DNA from: Acidobacteriota bacterium
Lineage (GTDB): Bacteria; Acidobacteriota; Vicinamibacteria; Vicinamibacterales; UBA2999
Length of the DNA: 42,227 nt
Direction: 5' to 3'
Assembly: GCA_016184455.1 (NCBI GenBank)
Contig: JACPCS010000123.1
Span: forward strand, 543 to 42,769
This document shows positions 1 through 8,045 of the stretch, in pieces (position 1 is the first letter of the stretch; every line of letters begins with the position of its first letter). The notes under the pieces were generated by a model, which had not been told where the DNA came from, did no database searches, and worked only from the letters and a program-made list of their open reading frames with translations. A program made the translations under genes and the position numbers.

Positions 1-590
1 CCCAGCAGCACGCCGACGCCGGTCAGAAGCGCCGGCGGCGTCATAGTAGGCGAGTTCGTCAGGTCGGGAACCCCAGCCGCGCCCCGTACGCCCTGTCCGG
101 CTTCAGCCGGACCGGTGAGCTTGGCGAGGCCAAAGTCGAGCACCTTGACCGTGCCGTCCGGGCGCACCTTGATGTTGGCGGGCTTCAGATCGCGATGGAC
201 GATGCCTTGTTCGTGCGCCGCTTCGAGCGCCTCCGCGATCTGCCGGGCAATCGCGAGCGCGTCGTCGACCGGCAGCGGCCCCCGCGCAATCCGATCGGCG
301 AGCGTCGGTCCCTCGACCAGCTCCATGACCAACGCAGGCGTGTCGGCGGTTCGTTCCAGGCCGTAGATGTGGGCGATGTTCGGATGGTTGAGCGCCGCCA
401 GCGTTCGGGCCTCCCGTTCGAAGCGGGCAAGCCGTTCCGGGTCGTGCGCGAAGGCGTCGGGCAGGACCTTGATCGCGACCACGCGCCCCAGCGCGGTGTC
501 CTGCGCGCGATAGACATCGCCCATGCCGCCCGCGCCGATTGGGGCGACCACCTCGTAGACGCCGAGGCGGGTTCCAGGCGTCAGCGACAC
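1..590 (-). CDS. Ser/Thr protein kinase, N-terminal part (3' end outside window)
   Basis: Hanks-type (Pkn/PknB-like) protein kinase that transfers phosphate from ATP to Ser/Thr. The GTG start at 590 gives MSLTPGTRLGVYEVVAPIG, which begins directly at the kinase fold. Visible motifs are the glycine loop GAGGMG (residues 19-24), the ATP-binding lysine in VAIKVL (K41), the catalytic loop HRDLKPAN (HRD about 132-134) and DFGLAK (DFG 152-154). The reading frame stays open to the window edge at about residue 196, inside the activation segment. A palindromic repeat (95-112) lies just after DFGLAKLTG and encodes PAEAGQ, so the activation segment may carry an insertion. Acidobacterial relatives usually continue into a TolB/WD40-like sensor, as does the broken copy at 2650-3813. 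It is transcribed divergently from the uma2 gene, with 19 bp between starts. Family call is very sure; substrate unknown. Confidence 0.93.
   Translation of the reverse strand, partial: MSLTPGTRLGVYEVVAPIGAGGMGDVYRAQDTALGRVVAIKVLPDAFAHDPERLARFEREARTLAALNHPNIAHIYGLERTADTPALVMELVEGPTLADRIARGPLPVDDALAIARQIAEALEAAHEQGIVHRDLKPANIKVRPDGTVKVLDFGLAKLTGPAEAGQGVRGAAGVPDLTNSPTMTPPALLTGVGVLL
95..112. repeat. Solo family-2 palindromic hairpin inside kinase gene
   Basis: GTCCGGCT-TC-AGCCGGAC is an 8-bp perfect stem with a 2-nt centre. The same 18-mer forms the arms of the doublets at 25724-25785 and 37755-37804. Here only one arm is present, without a GTAG/GTGG head. It is read in frame in the kinase, immediately after the DFG motif. 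Confidence 0.75.
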
Positions 591-609
591 GGCGTGCTAT
601 TCTCGGGTC

Positions 610-1191
610 GTGGCGAATCCTACCACTGCTCGGCGGGCCACGTACGAGGATCTGCTGCGTGTCCCCGAGCATCTCGTCGCGGAGCTCATTGACGGAGAGC
701 TGTTCACCACGCCCCGTCCGGCGACGCGGCACGCCTATGTGACGTCCGGGCTCACCAGCGGCATCTACCCACCCTTCCACCAGGGGCGGGGAGGGCCGGG
801 CGGATGGTGGATCCTGATCGAGCCCGAGCTACACCTGGCCGACGACGTGGTCGTTCCGGACATAGCCGGATGGCGACGCACGCGTCTTGCGGTGATGCCG
901 GATGCACCCTATTTGTCGACTGCCCCGGACTGGTTGTGTGAGGTGCTGTCACCGAGCACCGAGCGTCTTGACCGCGCGCTGAAGCTGGCGGTGTACGCGA
1001 GGGAGCACGTGGGGCATCTCTGGCTGATCAACCCTGCGACTCGGACGCTGGAGGTCTTCAGACTGGAATCCGGGCGATGGGCGCTGCTTGCGACGTACGC
1101 GGGCGATGATGCCGTTCGCGCCGAGCCGTTCGAGGCGATTACGCTCGAACTGGGATCGCTCTGGTTGCCGCAATCATCCGATCAACAATAG
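610..1191 (+). CDS. Uma2 family (DUF820) PD-(D/E)XK nuclease-fold protein
   Basis: 193-residue protein of the Uma2/DUF820 family, which has a restriction-endonuclease-like PD-(D/E)XK fold. The native role is unknown; the family is expanded in cyanobacteria and other bacteria. Core residues are visible: VPDIAGW (D84), CEVLSPST (E111), then K125 and Y129 in LKLAVYA, and LWLINP. The length is normal for the family and the core residues are intact, so it could be active. GTG start at 610, 19 bp from the divergent kinase start. The stop codon at 1189-1191 overlaps the 9-bp target duplication of the IS element, so the insertion left this gene whole. A ribbon-helix-helix remnant lay directly downstream before the insertion. 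Confidence 0.9.
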   Translation: MANPTTARRATYEDLLRVPEHLVAELIDGELFTTPRPATRHAYVTSGLTSGIYPPFHQGRGGPGGWWILIEPELHLADDVVVPDIAGWRRTRLAVMPDAPYLSTAPDWLCEVLSPSTERLDRALKLAVYAREHVGHLWLINPATRTLEVFRLESGRWALLATYAGDDAVRAEPFEAITLELGSLWLPQSSDQQ

Positions 1192-1198
1192 GCGGAAC
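1190..1198. repeat. IS target-site duplication, left copy
   Basis: AGGCGGAAC, identical to 2558-2566 on the other side of the IS element. It begins at the second base of the Uma2 stop codon. Confidence 0.93.
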
Positions 1199-1218
1199 CA
1201 CTCTTGTCCAAATTGGAC
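1199..1218 (+). repeat. IS left inverted repeat
   Basis: CACTCTTGTCCAAATTGGAC. It matches the reverse complement of the right end except for two bases. The inner part is itself nearly palindromic (GTCCAAATTGGAC). Confidence 0.93.
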
Positions 1219-1310
1219 TTTTGATCCTGAACAGCAAAGGGGCTGACTTCGCGTAGGATCGCTGGCGAGAGCTCGCAACTCCACCAGCACCTTACGGAGG
1301 CCAACCCCTT

Positions 1311-2468
1311 ATGCCGAGATTCTGCAGCATCTTCAGTCAGTTGCTCCAGCTTTTTCCGCGCACCGAGTTTCAGAAGGTCGTCATCGCGACGCGGGCTGAG
1401 CGACATGCACGCGGCTTCACGTGCTGGGGCCAGTTCGTGGCCATGCTGTTCTGCCAGCTGGGGCGCGCGCACTCGCTGCGCGAGATCTGCGGCGGTCTCG
1501 CGAGCTGCGAGGGCAAGCTCGCCCATCTGGGCCTCGAGGCCCCGGCGCGCGCGACACTGGCCTACGCGAATGCCCACCGCCCGTGGCAGCTCTACGAGCA
1601 GGTGTTCTACCAGCTTTTGGCGCGGTGCCAGGCCGTCGCAGGCTCGAAGAAGTTTCGCTTCAGGAACAAGCTGGTGTCGCTGGATGCCACGGTGATCGAC
1701 TTGTGCGCGGAGATGTTCGCCTGGGCCACATTCCGGCGGACGAAGGGCGCCGTGAAACTGCACTTCACCCTCGACCACGACGGCTACCTGCCCACGGCGG
1801 TCGTGATCACCGAAGGCAAGCGGCACGAGGTCACCATCGCGCGGCAGCAGACCTTCGCGCCAGGCACGATTCTGGTCTTCGATCGCGGGTATCTGGACTT
1901 CGAGTGGTTCGCGCGGCTGACCGAGACCGGCGTCTTCTTCGTCACGCGACTGAAGGACGGCACGGCCTACGACGTGGTCGCGCGCCACGCTGTCCCGGCG
2001 CGGACAGGAGTGGTCGCCGATGACTGGATTGCGCTCCGCAGCCCCCAGAGCGCCGCCAAGTACGAGCCGGGCCGCCCGTTGCGTCGCGTCGAAGTCGTCC
2101 TGCCCGAGGGCGACCGCTTGGTCTTCCTCACGAATCATCTCGACCTCGGCCCGACGACCATCGCCCGCATCTACAAGGACCGGTGGCAAATCGAGCTGCT
2201 CTTCAAGGCCCTGAAGCAAAACCTACGGGTGAAGACGTTTGTCGGCACGTCCGCCAACGCGCTGCACATTCAGGTCTGGACCGCCGTCATCGCGCTCCTG
2301 ATCCTGAAATACCTGCAACTGAAGGCGACCTTCGGCTGGTCCCTCTCGAATCTCGTGGCGTTGCTTCGCATGAACTTGTTTGTCTATCGCGACCTGTGGA
2401 CGTGGCTGAACGATCCCTTCACCGGTCCACCGCAGCCACCGGGGCCGGTCCAGGGGGTGCTGATTTGA
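1311..2468 (+). CDS. IS4-family DDE transposase
   Basis: 385-residue transposase that cuts and joins the IS ends. The DDE triad is visible: D125 in SLDATVID, D191 in LVFDRGYLDF, and E295 in the YKDRWQIELLFKALKQ motif (the Y-x2-R-x3-E-x6-K signature of IS4). The N-terminal 75 residues (FSQLLQLFPRTEFQKVV) match the DUF4372-type leader found in this IS4 subgroup. The ATG at 1311 has GGAGG at 1296-1300. The gene is full length with no frameshift, and lies wholly within the element at 1199-2557. Confidence 0.96.
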   Translation: MPRFCSIFSQLLQLFPRTEFQKVVIATRAERHARGFTCWGQFVAMLFCQLGRAHSLREICGGLASCEGKLAHLGLEAPARATLAYANAHRPWQLYEQVFYQLLARCQAVAGSKKFRFRNKLVSLDATVIDLCAEMFAWATFRRTKGAVKLHFTLDHDGYLPTAVVITEGKRHEVTIARQQTFAPGTILVFDRGYLDFEWFARLTETGVFFVTRLKDGTAYDVVARHAVPARTGVVADDWIALRSPQSAAKYEPGRPLRRVEVVLPEGDRLVFLTNHLDLGPTTIARIYKDRWQIELLFKALKQNLRVKTFVGTSANALHIQVWTAVIALLILKYLQLKATFGWSLSNLVALLRMNLFVYRDLWTWLNDPFTGPPQPPGPVQGVLI

Positions 2469-2537
2469 CTCGGCCGCATTTGGACAGCACCCCCACCAGA
2501 TCTCCGAGAGAATCCTGACATGTCAGCAGTCAGCCCC

Positions 2538-2557
2538 GTCCAATTTGGACAGCAGTG
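2538..2557 (-). repeat. IS right inverted repeat
   Basis: Read on the minus strand it is CACTGCTGTCCAAATTGGAC, matching the left end at 18 of 20 positions. It is followed at once by the right copy of the 9-bp duplication. Confidence 0.93.
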
Positions 2558-2566
2558 AGGCGGAAC
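2558..2566. repeat. IS target-site duplication, right copy
   Basis: AGGCGGAAC, identical to 1190-1198. Confidence 0.93.
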
Positions 2567-2672
2567 GTACGCCGACCCAAGAGCGAGTCCGCCGTACTGA
2601 CGATCCGGGTACCTGTGGCGCTCGATCGCCGTCTGACACGCGAGGCCCACCGCCGGCGCCAAACGCGCAGCG
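2558..2672 (+). pseudogene. Ribbon-helix-helix (CopG-like) antitoxin remnant, N-terminal part
   Basis: The plus-strand reading frame gives RRPKSESAVLTIRVPVALD followed by RRLTREAHRRRQTRS. This resembles the start of small ribbon-helix-helix DNA-binding proteins: a beta strand SAVLTIRVP, then a helix beginning LDRRL. The frame then runs into sequence that is the antisense of the kinase/TolB pseudogene (the complement of PDGRFLLNTIVD), so the C-terminal half is lost. No start codon remains after removing the IS; the only nearby GTG (2555) belongs to the IS end. Such proteins often pair with toxins or nucleases, and before the insertion this one lay directly after uma2. The fold call rests on about 35 residues, so moderate confidence. 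Confidence 0.5.
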
Positions 2673-3813
2673 TCCACGATGGTATTCAGCAGGAACCGGC
2701 CGTCGGGCGCGACAGCGTACTGGACCGCAATCGTCGGCTTCCGCTCGCCGGTCATCGGCAGCACCCACAGGTCTGTTCCCGTTCTTGCATCCGCCCGCGC
2801 GTACAGGAGAAATCGCCCGTCTGGTGACCACGACAACGGAATACCGGCGTCCTTGACCAGCAGTTGCTCACTACCGGCGCCGCTGGCCGACTTCTCGTAC
2901 AGATCCTGTTCGTTGTACGACACGAAGACGAACCGTTGACCATCCGGCGACCACACGCCAAGTCCTTGGACGCCGGCACCGAACGTGAATCGGGTTTCTG
3001 TGCCGCGAGCGGCGTCGATGAGCCACCCATCGAAGTTGCGGAGGACGCTGCGACTGATGGCCACGCGTTCGCCGGCAGGATCGAGCTCCGGGCTGCCGAT
3101 GTTGGTGTCGTCTGGTGAACCGACAGGCTGCAACACTGTGCCGTTGCGATCGGTCCAGACGAGCTGTCGGCGCTGCCCGCCTCCTGTTGTTCGATACGCC
3201 AGTACGTCGGGCGATACCGAGAACGTATCGGAGAACGTCCCTTCATCCCGGCCGATCGGTTGCGCGACTGGTATCGGCTGGCCGATCACGGTCCCCTGCT
3301 CGGGATCGAACCGCACGGCCAACAGGACGTCGCCTCGAACGAAGACGAGTCGATCGGGGGGCACGAAGGCGGCAGACGCATCCGTGTCGAGCACTTGCCG
3401 GGAGGCCTCGTCGTCGAACCGACGTACGTCCCCTGGACCTCCGGGCCGGCGAGAGCGCTGAAGAACAGGAACTGTCGCGCCGTACGGGCGTGGCGGCACG
3501 TGGAACGCCGACGACGTGGCGCAGCGTCTGCCCCTCGAGCAGCTCGGTGACGGCACAGGCGATGCCGCGCTCGGACCCGAAGTCGTGTATCGCGAGGATG
3601 TTCGGGTGTGACAGCGCCGCAACGGCCTTCGCTTCACGCTCGAACCGCTGGAGCGCGTCGCGATCCGCGGCGAGGTGCTCAGGGAGGACCTTGATGGCCA
3701 CGTCGCGATCCAGGCGGCGGTCGCGCGCCCGGTAGACCTTCGCCCATGCCGCCCGCGCCGAGCGGGCCGAGGATTTCGTACGGACCGAGGCGGCTGTCGG
3801 TGGACAGAGGCAC
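2650..3813 (-). pseudogene. Ser/Thr kinase-TolB propeller fusion, multiply broken
   Basis: Remnant of a kinase of the same type as the gene at 1-590. From a GTG at 3813 it reads [18 protein letters not shown] and GAGGMGE. One extra base near 3740 then shifts the frame, and [20 protein letters not shown] and [12 protein letters not shown] follow in a second frame. After [12 protein letters not shown] (about 3510) the rest of the kinase domain (HRD, DFG, APE) is absent. The sequence jumps to the propeller part, with [20 protein letters not shown] in one frame and, after another shift near 3410, [50 protein letters not shown] and LSWSPDGRFLLYARAD. It ends after VAPDGRFLLNTIVD near 2660, where the antitoxin remnant begins. 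The deletion and at least two frameshifts make it non-functional. Confidence 0.85.
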
Positions 3814-3872
3814 AGGCAGGGGAGATTATAGCGACGGTTGCCGCTGACGCCGATTCCTCGTTTCGCGTCGGG

Positions 3873-5537
3873 TTGGCATGGCTCACTACGCCGCTCCAGT
3901 GGCTCGGCGCCTCTCCGCTCGTCGCCTACAACCTGCTGGTGCTCGCCACGCCGGTGCTCAACGGCCTGAGCATGTACTGGCTCTGCCTGACGCTGACCGG
4001 CCGCCGCGATGCGGCCGTCGTCGGCGGACTTGCGTACGCGTTCGCGCCGTACCACGCCACTCAGCTCGCGCACGTCCAGACACAGGCGATGTTCTGGATG
4101 CCCGTCGCACTTGTCGGCCTGCACCGCTCCTGGGACACCGGTGATCGCCGCTGGCTCGTCTGCCTGGCGGCGGCGACGGCGCTCAACGGGCTGACGTGCG
4201 GGTACTTCCTGCTGTACTTCGCGGTCCTGCTCGGGCTCGCCATTGTCTGGCTGACGATCGCCTCGGGCAGCGTGCGCAAACTGGCCGAGGTGGGCGCGGC
4301 GCTCGTCGCCGCCGCGCTCGTCATCGTACCAGTGATCGTGATGTATCGCTTCGTCAGGACTGCCTGGCGCCTCAGCCGCCCGCGGGGCGAGATCGAGCAA
4401 TACAGCGCGGACGTGTTGTCGTTCCTGATGGGCGCCGATCGACTCGTGTTCTGGCCAATTCGCGCTCCGGAGTGGCAGCTCCCGGGAGGCTTGTATCCCC
4501 AGTACGCCGGAATCGTGATCGCAATCCTGGTCTGTGCCGCGGGAGTCGACGCACTGGTGCGGCGGCGTCGGGACCTGCCGCGTCGCCGGTGGCGCGGCGC
4601 GATCGTGTGGCTGCTCGTGGCCGCTGCCGGTGCGGAGCTCTGCGCCGCCGGTCTCTACTGGTTGCGGGGCCCGTGGGTCCTGACGCTCGGGCCGCTCGAG
4701 ATCAGCATGTCGCGCCCATATATGGCTGTGGGCGTCGCCGTGCAGCTGTTGCTCGTTGCGGCGCTGATCTCCACACGGTTCTCGGCGCTCGTCCGCTCCG
4801 GATCGGCGGCCGGCCTGTACGCCACGGGTGCGGTGGTGGCCACGATGCTCTCGCTCGGTCCCGTCGGCCGGATCGGCGGTGACCGCTTCTGGGACGAGTC
4901 GCCGTATGCGTGGTTGATGACGCTGCCCGGCTTCGACGCCACGCGCGCGCCCGCGCTGTTTCTCGCGATCACCGTGCTGTGCCTCGCGGTCGTGACCGCG
5001 ACGGCGGTGACCCGGCTGATGCGGAAGCCGACACCGGTCGCGCAGGCGTGGACTGCGCTCATCGCGGCGGCACTGGTCGTCGATGGATGGGCCGTCGTGC
5101 CGGTCATCGACGTGCCGCAGCCGATTCGGGTGGCGTTGAGGGGCGATCTCGTGGTCGAGCTCCCGCGCCGCAGCCACATGGATGACGCGGCGGCGATGTA
5201 CCGGGCGATGTCGCACGGACGGCCGGTGATGAACGGCTACAGCGGCTACAGTCCACCGCACTTCAAATACCTGGTGTTCGACCTGGGCTTCTTCTGCTTC
5301 GACTCTCTCAAGGCCGCGCGCGGAGGGCGATCCCTGGACGTGGTGATCTGGGTCGGGTCCGAGGAGGCACGCCGGACTGATACGGCGTTCCTCGAGCGGT
5401 GGGGCGCCTCGATCCGTGAGGAATTCGGCGGGTCCATCGTGTATCACCTGCCGCGCGCGCCTGGCGCTCGATCGGCGACGGCCGTCGATCCCGTCATTGA
5501 CTTACGCTACTTCTGTCACGACAGTCGTCCGCGGTAA
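3873..5537 (+). CDS. Polytopic membrane protein, GT-C/YfhO-like, N-terminus lost
   Basis: About 555 residues with roughly ten hydrophobic segments, e.g. [40 protein letters not shown] and [18 protein letters not shown]-terminal soluble part contains [20 protein letters not shown]. The pattern (SPLVAYN, then [20 protein letters not shown]) is that of large hypothetical GT-C-like membrane proteins, possibly lipid-linked sugar transferases. Such proteins normally have a first membrane helix and an acidic periplasmic loop of about 100 residues upstream, and these are missing. The frame is open back to 3675 but there it is antisense to the kinase fragment. The TTG at 3873 is only the nearest usable start. 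It probably represents a 5'-truncated gene, perhaps non-functional. It is 9 bp upstream of the next gene. Confidence 0.65.
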   Translation: MAWLTTPLQWLGASPLVAYNLLVLATPVLNGLSMYWLCLTLTGRRDAAVVGGLAYAFAPYHATQLAHVQTQAMFWMPVALVGLHRSWDTGDRRWLVCLAAATALNGLTCGYFLLYFAVLLGLAIVWLTIASGSVRKLAEVGAALVAAALVIVPVIVMYRFVRTAWRLSRPRGEIEQYSADVLSFLMGADRLVFWPIRAPEWQLPGGLYPQYAGIVIAILVCAAGVDALVRRRRDLPRRRWRGAIVWLLVAAAGAELCAAGLYWLRGPWVLTLGPLEISMSRPYMAVGVAVQLLLVAALISTRFSALVRSGSAAGLYATGAVVATMLSLGPVGRIGGDRFWDESPYAWLMTLPGFDATRAPALFLAITVLCLAVVTATAVTRLMRKPTPVAQAWTALIAAALVVDGWAVVPVIDVPQPIRVALRGDLVVELPRRSHMDDAAAMYRAMSHGRPVMNGYSGYSPPHFKYLVFDLGFFCFDSLKAARGGRSLDVVIWVGSEEARRTDTAFLERWGASIREEFGGSIVYHLPRAPGARSATAVDPVIDLRYFCHDSRPR

Positions 5538-5546
5538 TCTTCTTCG

Positions 5547-6497
5547 ATGCCCGGGCCCCTGCGCCTCGCCTTTCTCGGCTGCGGTTTCATCACGCGCGTG
5601 CACAGCCGGTATCTGCGTGCGCTCCGCAGGGACATCGTCTGCAGCTACGCGAGCCGCGACCGCATGAAGGCGGAAGAGTTTCGATCCCGCTTTCGCGGCG
5701 AAGCGGCGTACGGCACCTACAGCGCCGCGCTCGAGGATCCGCGCATCGACGCGGTCGTCGTCGCCGTGCCGCCGCGCTTCGTCGAGAAGCCGGCGTTCTG
5801 CCGCATGGCCGAGTACCGCGCCGCGGTCGAGGCGCGCGACCGCGCCGGCCGTGTGGTCCTGGTGGGCGAGAACGACCACTACAAGCCGCTGGCCGTCTGC
5901 CTGCGCCGGCTGCTGCGCGAGGGCGCGATCGGCGAGATGGTGTTCGCCTACTTTGCGACGATCGTCAAGCGGCTGAAGACGGCCGACGACTGGCGCAATG
6001 ACGAGGAGGTCGCCGGCGGGGACGCCTTCTTCGAAGAGGGCGTCCACTGGCTGCACATCGCCGGGAGCCTCGGGCCGCGGATCGCCATGGCGCACGGCTA
6101 TCGTCCGTCGGTGACGCGCGACGGCCCCGACCGGCGCGTCAAGAGCATGCTCGTCGCGTTCCGCTACGACAATCGGGCGGTCGGGTCGCTCTATTACTCG
6201 CGCGAGATCCCGTCGCTGCTGCGCGGCCTGCGGCTCTCGAAGCTGTACGGCCGCGAGGGGATCATCACGTTCGAGTCGAACGGTCTGTTCGTGCTGGTGC
6301 GCGGCAATGGACGGCCGCGTCTGCTCTTTCCCGGGTTTCGCGACATCCGCGGGTACACGGCGATGTACTGCGATTTTCTTCAGGCGATCCGGACCGGAGC
6401 CACGCCGGAAATGAGTCTCGAGCGCGCGATCGACGATCAGCGGCTCATGGACCAGATCTACACCAGCGAACGGATCGGCGTGGCCGCGGTCGGCTAG
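5547..6497 (+). CDS. Gfo/Idh/MocA family NAD(P)-dependent oxidoreductase
   Basis: 316 residues. The N-terminal Rossmann domain has the nucleotide loop GCGFIT (11-16). The family's catalytic lysine motif EKP (K81) and the substrate-side segment GGDAFFEEGVHWLHIAG (158-174) follow in the C-terminal beta domain. Such enzymes oxidise or reduce sugars and cyclitols. One oddity: the sequence goes from VVVAVPPRF straight to VEKPAF. In the family, about 18-20 residues (a helix, then a strand ending in HVLVEKP) lie between these points, so a short in-frame deletion in the Rossmann fold is likely and activity is doubtful. It heads a plus-strand run with the GMC and VOC genes (20 and 13 bp gaps), suggesting one pathway. 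The substrate cannot be told from the sequence. Confidence 0.87.
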   Translation: MPGPLRLAFLGCGFITRVHSRYLRALRRDIVCSYASRDRMKAEEFRSRFRGEAAYGTYSAALEDPRIDAVVVAVPPRFVEKPAFCRMAEYRAAVEARDRAGRVVLVGENDHYKPLAVCLRRLLREGAIGEMVFAYFATIVKRLKTADDWRNDEEVAGGDAFFEEGVHWLHIAGSLGPRIAMAHGYRPSVTRDGPDRRVKSMLVAFRYDNRAVGSLYYSREIPSLLRGLRLSKLYGREGIITFESNGLFVLVRGNGRPRLLFPGFRDIRGYTAMYCDFLQAIRTGATPEMSLERAIDDQRLMDQIYTSERIGVAAVG

Positions 6498-6517
6498 AGG
6501 CGCGATCGACATCCCGC

Positions 6518-8032
6518 ATGCAACGCGAGCGCTACGACATCGTGATCATCGGCAGCGGGGCCGGCGGCGGCACCATGGCATACGCGCTCGCCGACTCGCC
6601 GACGCGGATCCTGGTGCTGGAGCGCGGCGACTTCATCCCTCAGGAGACCGAGAACTGGGACCCGGAGGCGGTCTGGAAGCACCTCCGCTACCGCGTGCGC
6701 GAGCGGTGGATCGACCGGGCGGGACGCGAGTTTCAGCCGTACACGCATTACTGCGTCGGGGGGAACACGAAGTTCTGGGGCAGCGTGCTCTACCGTCTGC
6801 GGCGGGAGGACTTCGAGGCCGTCGAGCACGCCGACGGCGTCTCGCCGGCGTGGCCGATCCGGTACGAGACGCTCGAGCCCTACTACGAGCGCGCCGAACG
6901 CCTGTATCACGTACGCGGCCAGCACGGTCTCGATCCCACGGAAGCGCTGCGCGGACCGTTCCCGTACAGCCCCGTGCCGCACGAGCCGGTCATGGCCGAG
7001 ATCGTCGAGCGGCTGCGCGGCCTCGGACTGCGGCCGTCGCCGCTGCCGCTCGGGCTGCTGCGGCCGGGCGAGGACGACGGCTGCATCCTCTGCAACACCT
7101 GCAACTCGTTCCCGTGCCGGGTACGCGCGAAGAGCGACGCGGACATCTGCTGCGTCACGCCGGCGACGACGCGGGCACACGTGACGCTCTGGACCGGGGC
7201 GTTCGCAGAGCGGCTGGTGACCGACCCCTCGGGCCGGAGGGTCGAAGCCGTCGAGGTCCGCCGCAACGGCGAGACGATCCGCGTGGAGGCGCCGCTCGTC
7301 GTCGTCTCGTGCGGCGCGGTGAACTCGGCGGCGCTCCTCCTGCGATCGGCGAACGACAAGCATCCCGACGGTCTCGCGAACGCCTCGGGTCTGGTCGGCC
7401 GCCGCTACATGGCCCATCTCGCGACGATGATGCAGGGGTTCCATCCGTTCCGGCGGAACGACAGCGTGTTTCAGAAGACCGTCGCGATCAACGACTTCTA
7501 CCTGCGCGGGCCGGACGGGGGATACCCGCTGGGCCAGATCCAGTCGCAGGGGCGCACGCATGGCGTGATGGCCCAGACCGTGGCGCCCTGGATTCCGCGC
7601 TGGGCGTACGACGCGTGGGTGGCGCGCGGCGTCGACTGGCTGGCGATCTCCGAGGATCTGCCGCACGATGACAACCGGATTACAGTCGAGGGGGACGGCC
7701 GCATCCGCCTCCACTACCAGCCGAACAACATGCGCGCCCACGCCCGGCTCGTGTTCGAGATGAAGCGCATCCTGCGGCGGCTCGGCTTCTGGGTGGTCGT
7801 CGCGCATTCGCACCGCGACCGCAACACGACGCACCAGTGCGGCACGCTCTGCTTCGGCACCGATCCGCGGTCGTCGGTCCTCGATCCCTACTGCCGCACG
7901 CACGACGTCGAGAACCTCTTCGTCGTCGACGCGTCGTTCTTCCCCTCGTCTGCCGCGGTCAATCCCGGGCTCACCATCGTCGCCCAGGCGCTGCGGACGG
8001 CGGACCACATCAAAGAGACCTATCTCGACTAG
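6518..8032 (+). CDS. GMC-family FAD-dependent oxidoreductase
   Basis: 504 residues. The N-terminal FAD-binding motif is IGSGAGGG (11-18), with the ribose-binding acid in LVLERG (E35). The second FAD segment GGNTKFWGSV lies at about 81-90. The C-terminal GMC half has HQCGTLCFGTDPRSSVLDPY and NLFVVDASFFPSSAAVNPG, the usual end of glucose/choline dehydrogenase-type enzymes. A cysteine group C189-x2-C192-x2-C195-x4-C200 (CILCNTCNSFPC) precedes the substrate domain. In bacterial FAD-glucose dehydrogenase a cysteine-rich stretch near this place holds a 3Fe-4S cluster, so electrons may leave through a cluster here; that part is inference. No signal peptide is visible. Likely oxidises a sugar or alcohol together with the adjacent Gfo/Idh and VOC proteins. 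Confidence 0.92.
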   Translation: MQRERYDIVIIGSGAGGGTMAYALADSPTRILVLERGDFIPQETENWDPEAVWKHLRYRVRERWIDRAGREFQPYTHYCVGGNTKFWGSVLYRLRREDFEAVEHADGVSPAWPIRYETLEPYYERAERLYHVRGQHGLDPTEALRGPFPYSPVPHEPVMAEIVERLRGLGLRPSPLPLGLLRPGEDDGCILCNTCNSFPCRVRAKSDADICCVTPATTRAHVTLWTGAFAERLVTDPSGRRVEAVEVRRNGETIRVEAPLVVVSCGAVNSAALLLRSANDKHPDGLANASGLVGRRYMAHLATMMQGFHPFRRNDSVFQKTVAINDFYLRGPDGGYPLGQIQSQGRTHGVMAQTVAPWIPRWAYDAWVARGVDWLAISEDLPHDDNRITVEGDGRIRLHYQPNNMRAHARLVFEMKRILRRLGFWVVVAHSHRDRNTTHQCGTLCFGTDPRSSVLDPYCRTHDVENLFVVDASFFPSSAAVNPGLTIVAQALRTADHIKETYLD

Positions 8033-8045
8033 GAGAGACGCTCCG

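Larger units (their letters stand above)
1199..2557 (+). mobile_element. Complete IS4-family insertion sequence (1359 bp)
   Basis: Insertion sequence bounded by 20-bp inverted ends (1199-1218 and 2538-2557, 18 of 20 matching, both containing TGTCCAAATTGGAC). It is flanked by a perfect 9-bp direct repeat AGGCGGAAC. A second subterminal inverted pair, GGGGCTGACT, lies at about 1239-1248 and is matched by AGTCAGCCCC at about 2528-2537. An imperfect internal copy of the end sequence (ATTTGGACAGCAC) sits near 2478. The single transposase ORF is intact. IS4 elements commonly make target duplications of about 9-12 bp, so this agrees with the family. The perfect duplication and intact ORF suggest a fairly recent, possibly active insertion. 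Confidence 0.95.

Noticed and set aside
3243-5447. Minus-strand reading frame of about 730 codons across the membrane-protein gene
   Set aside because: Only its last part (kinase fragment) is meaningful; the rest is antisense to the transmembrane protein and has low-complexity composition.
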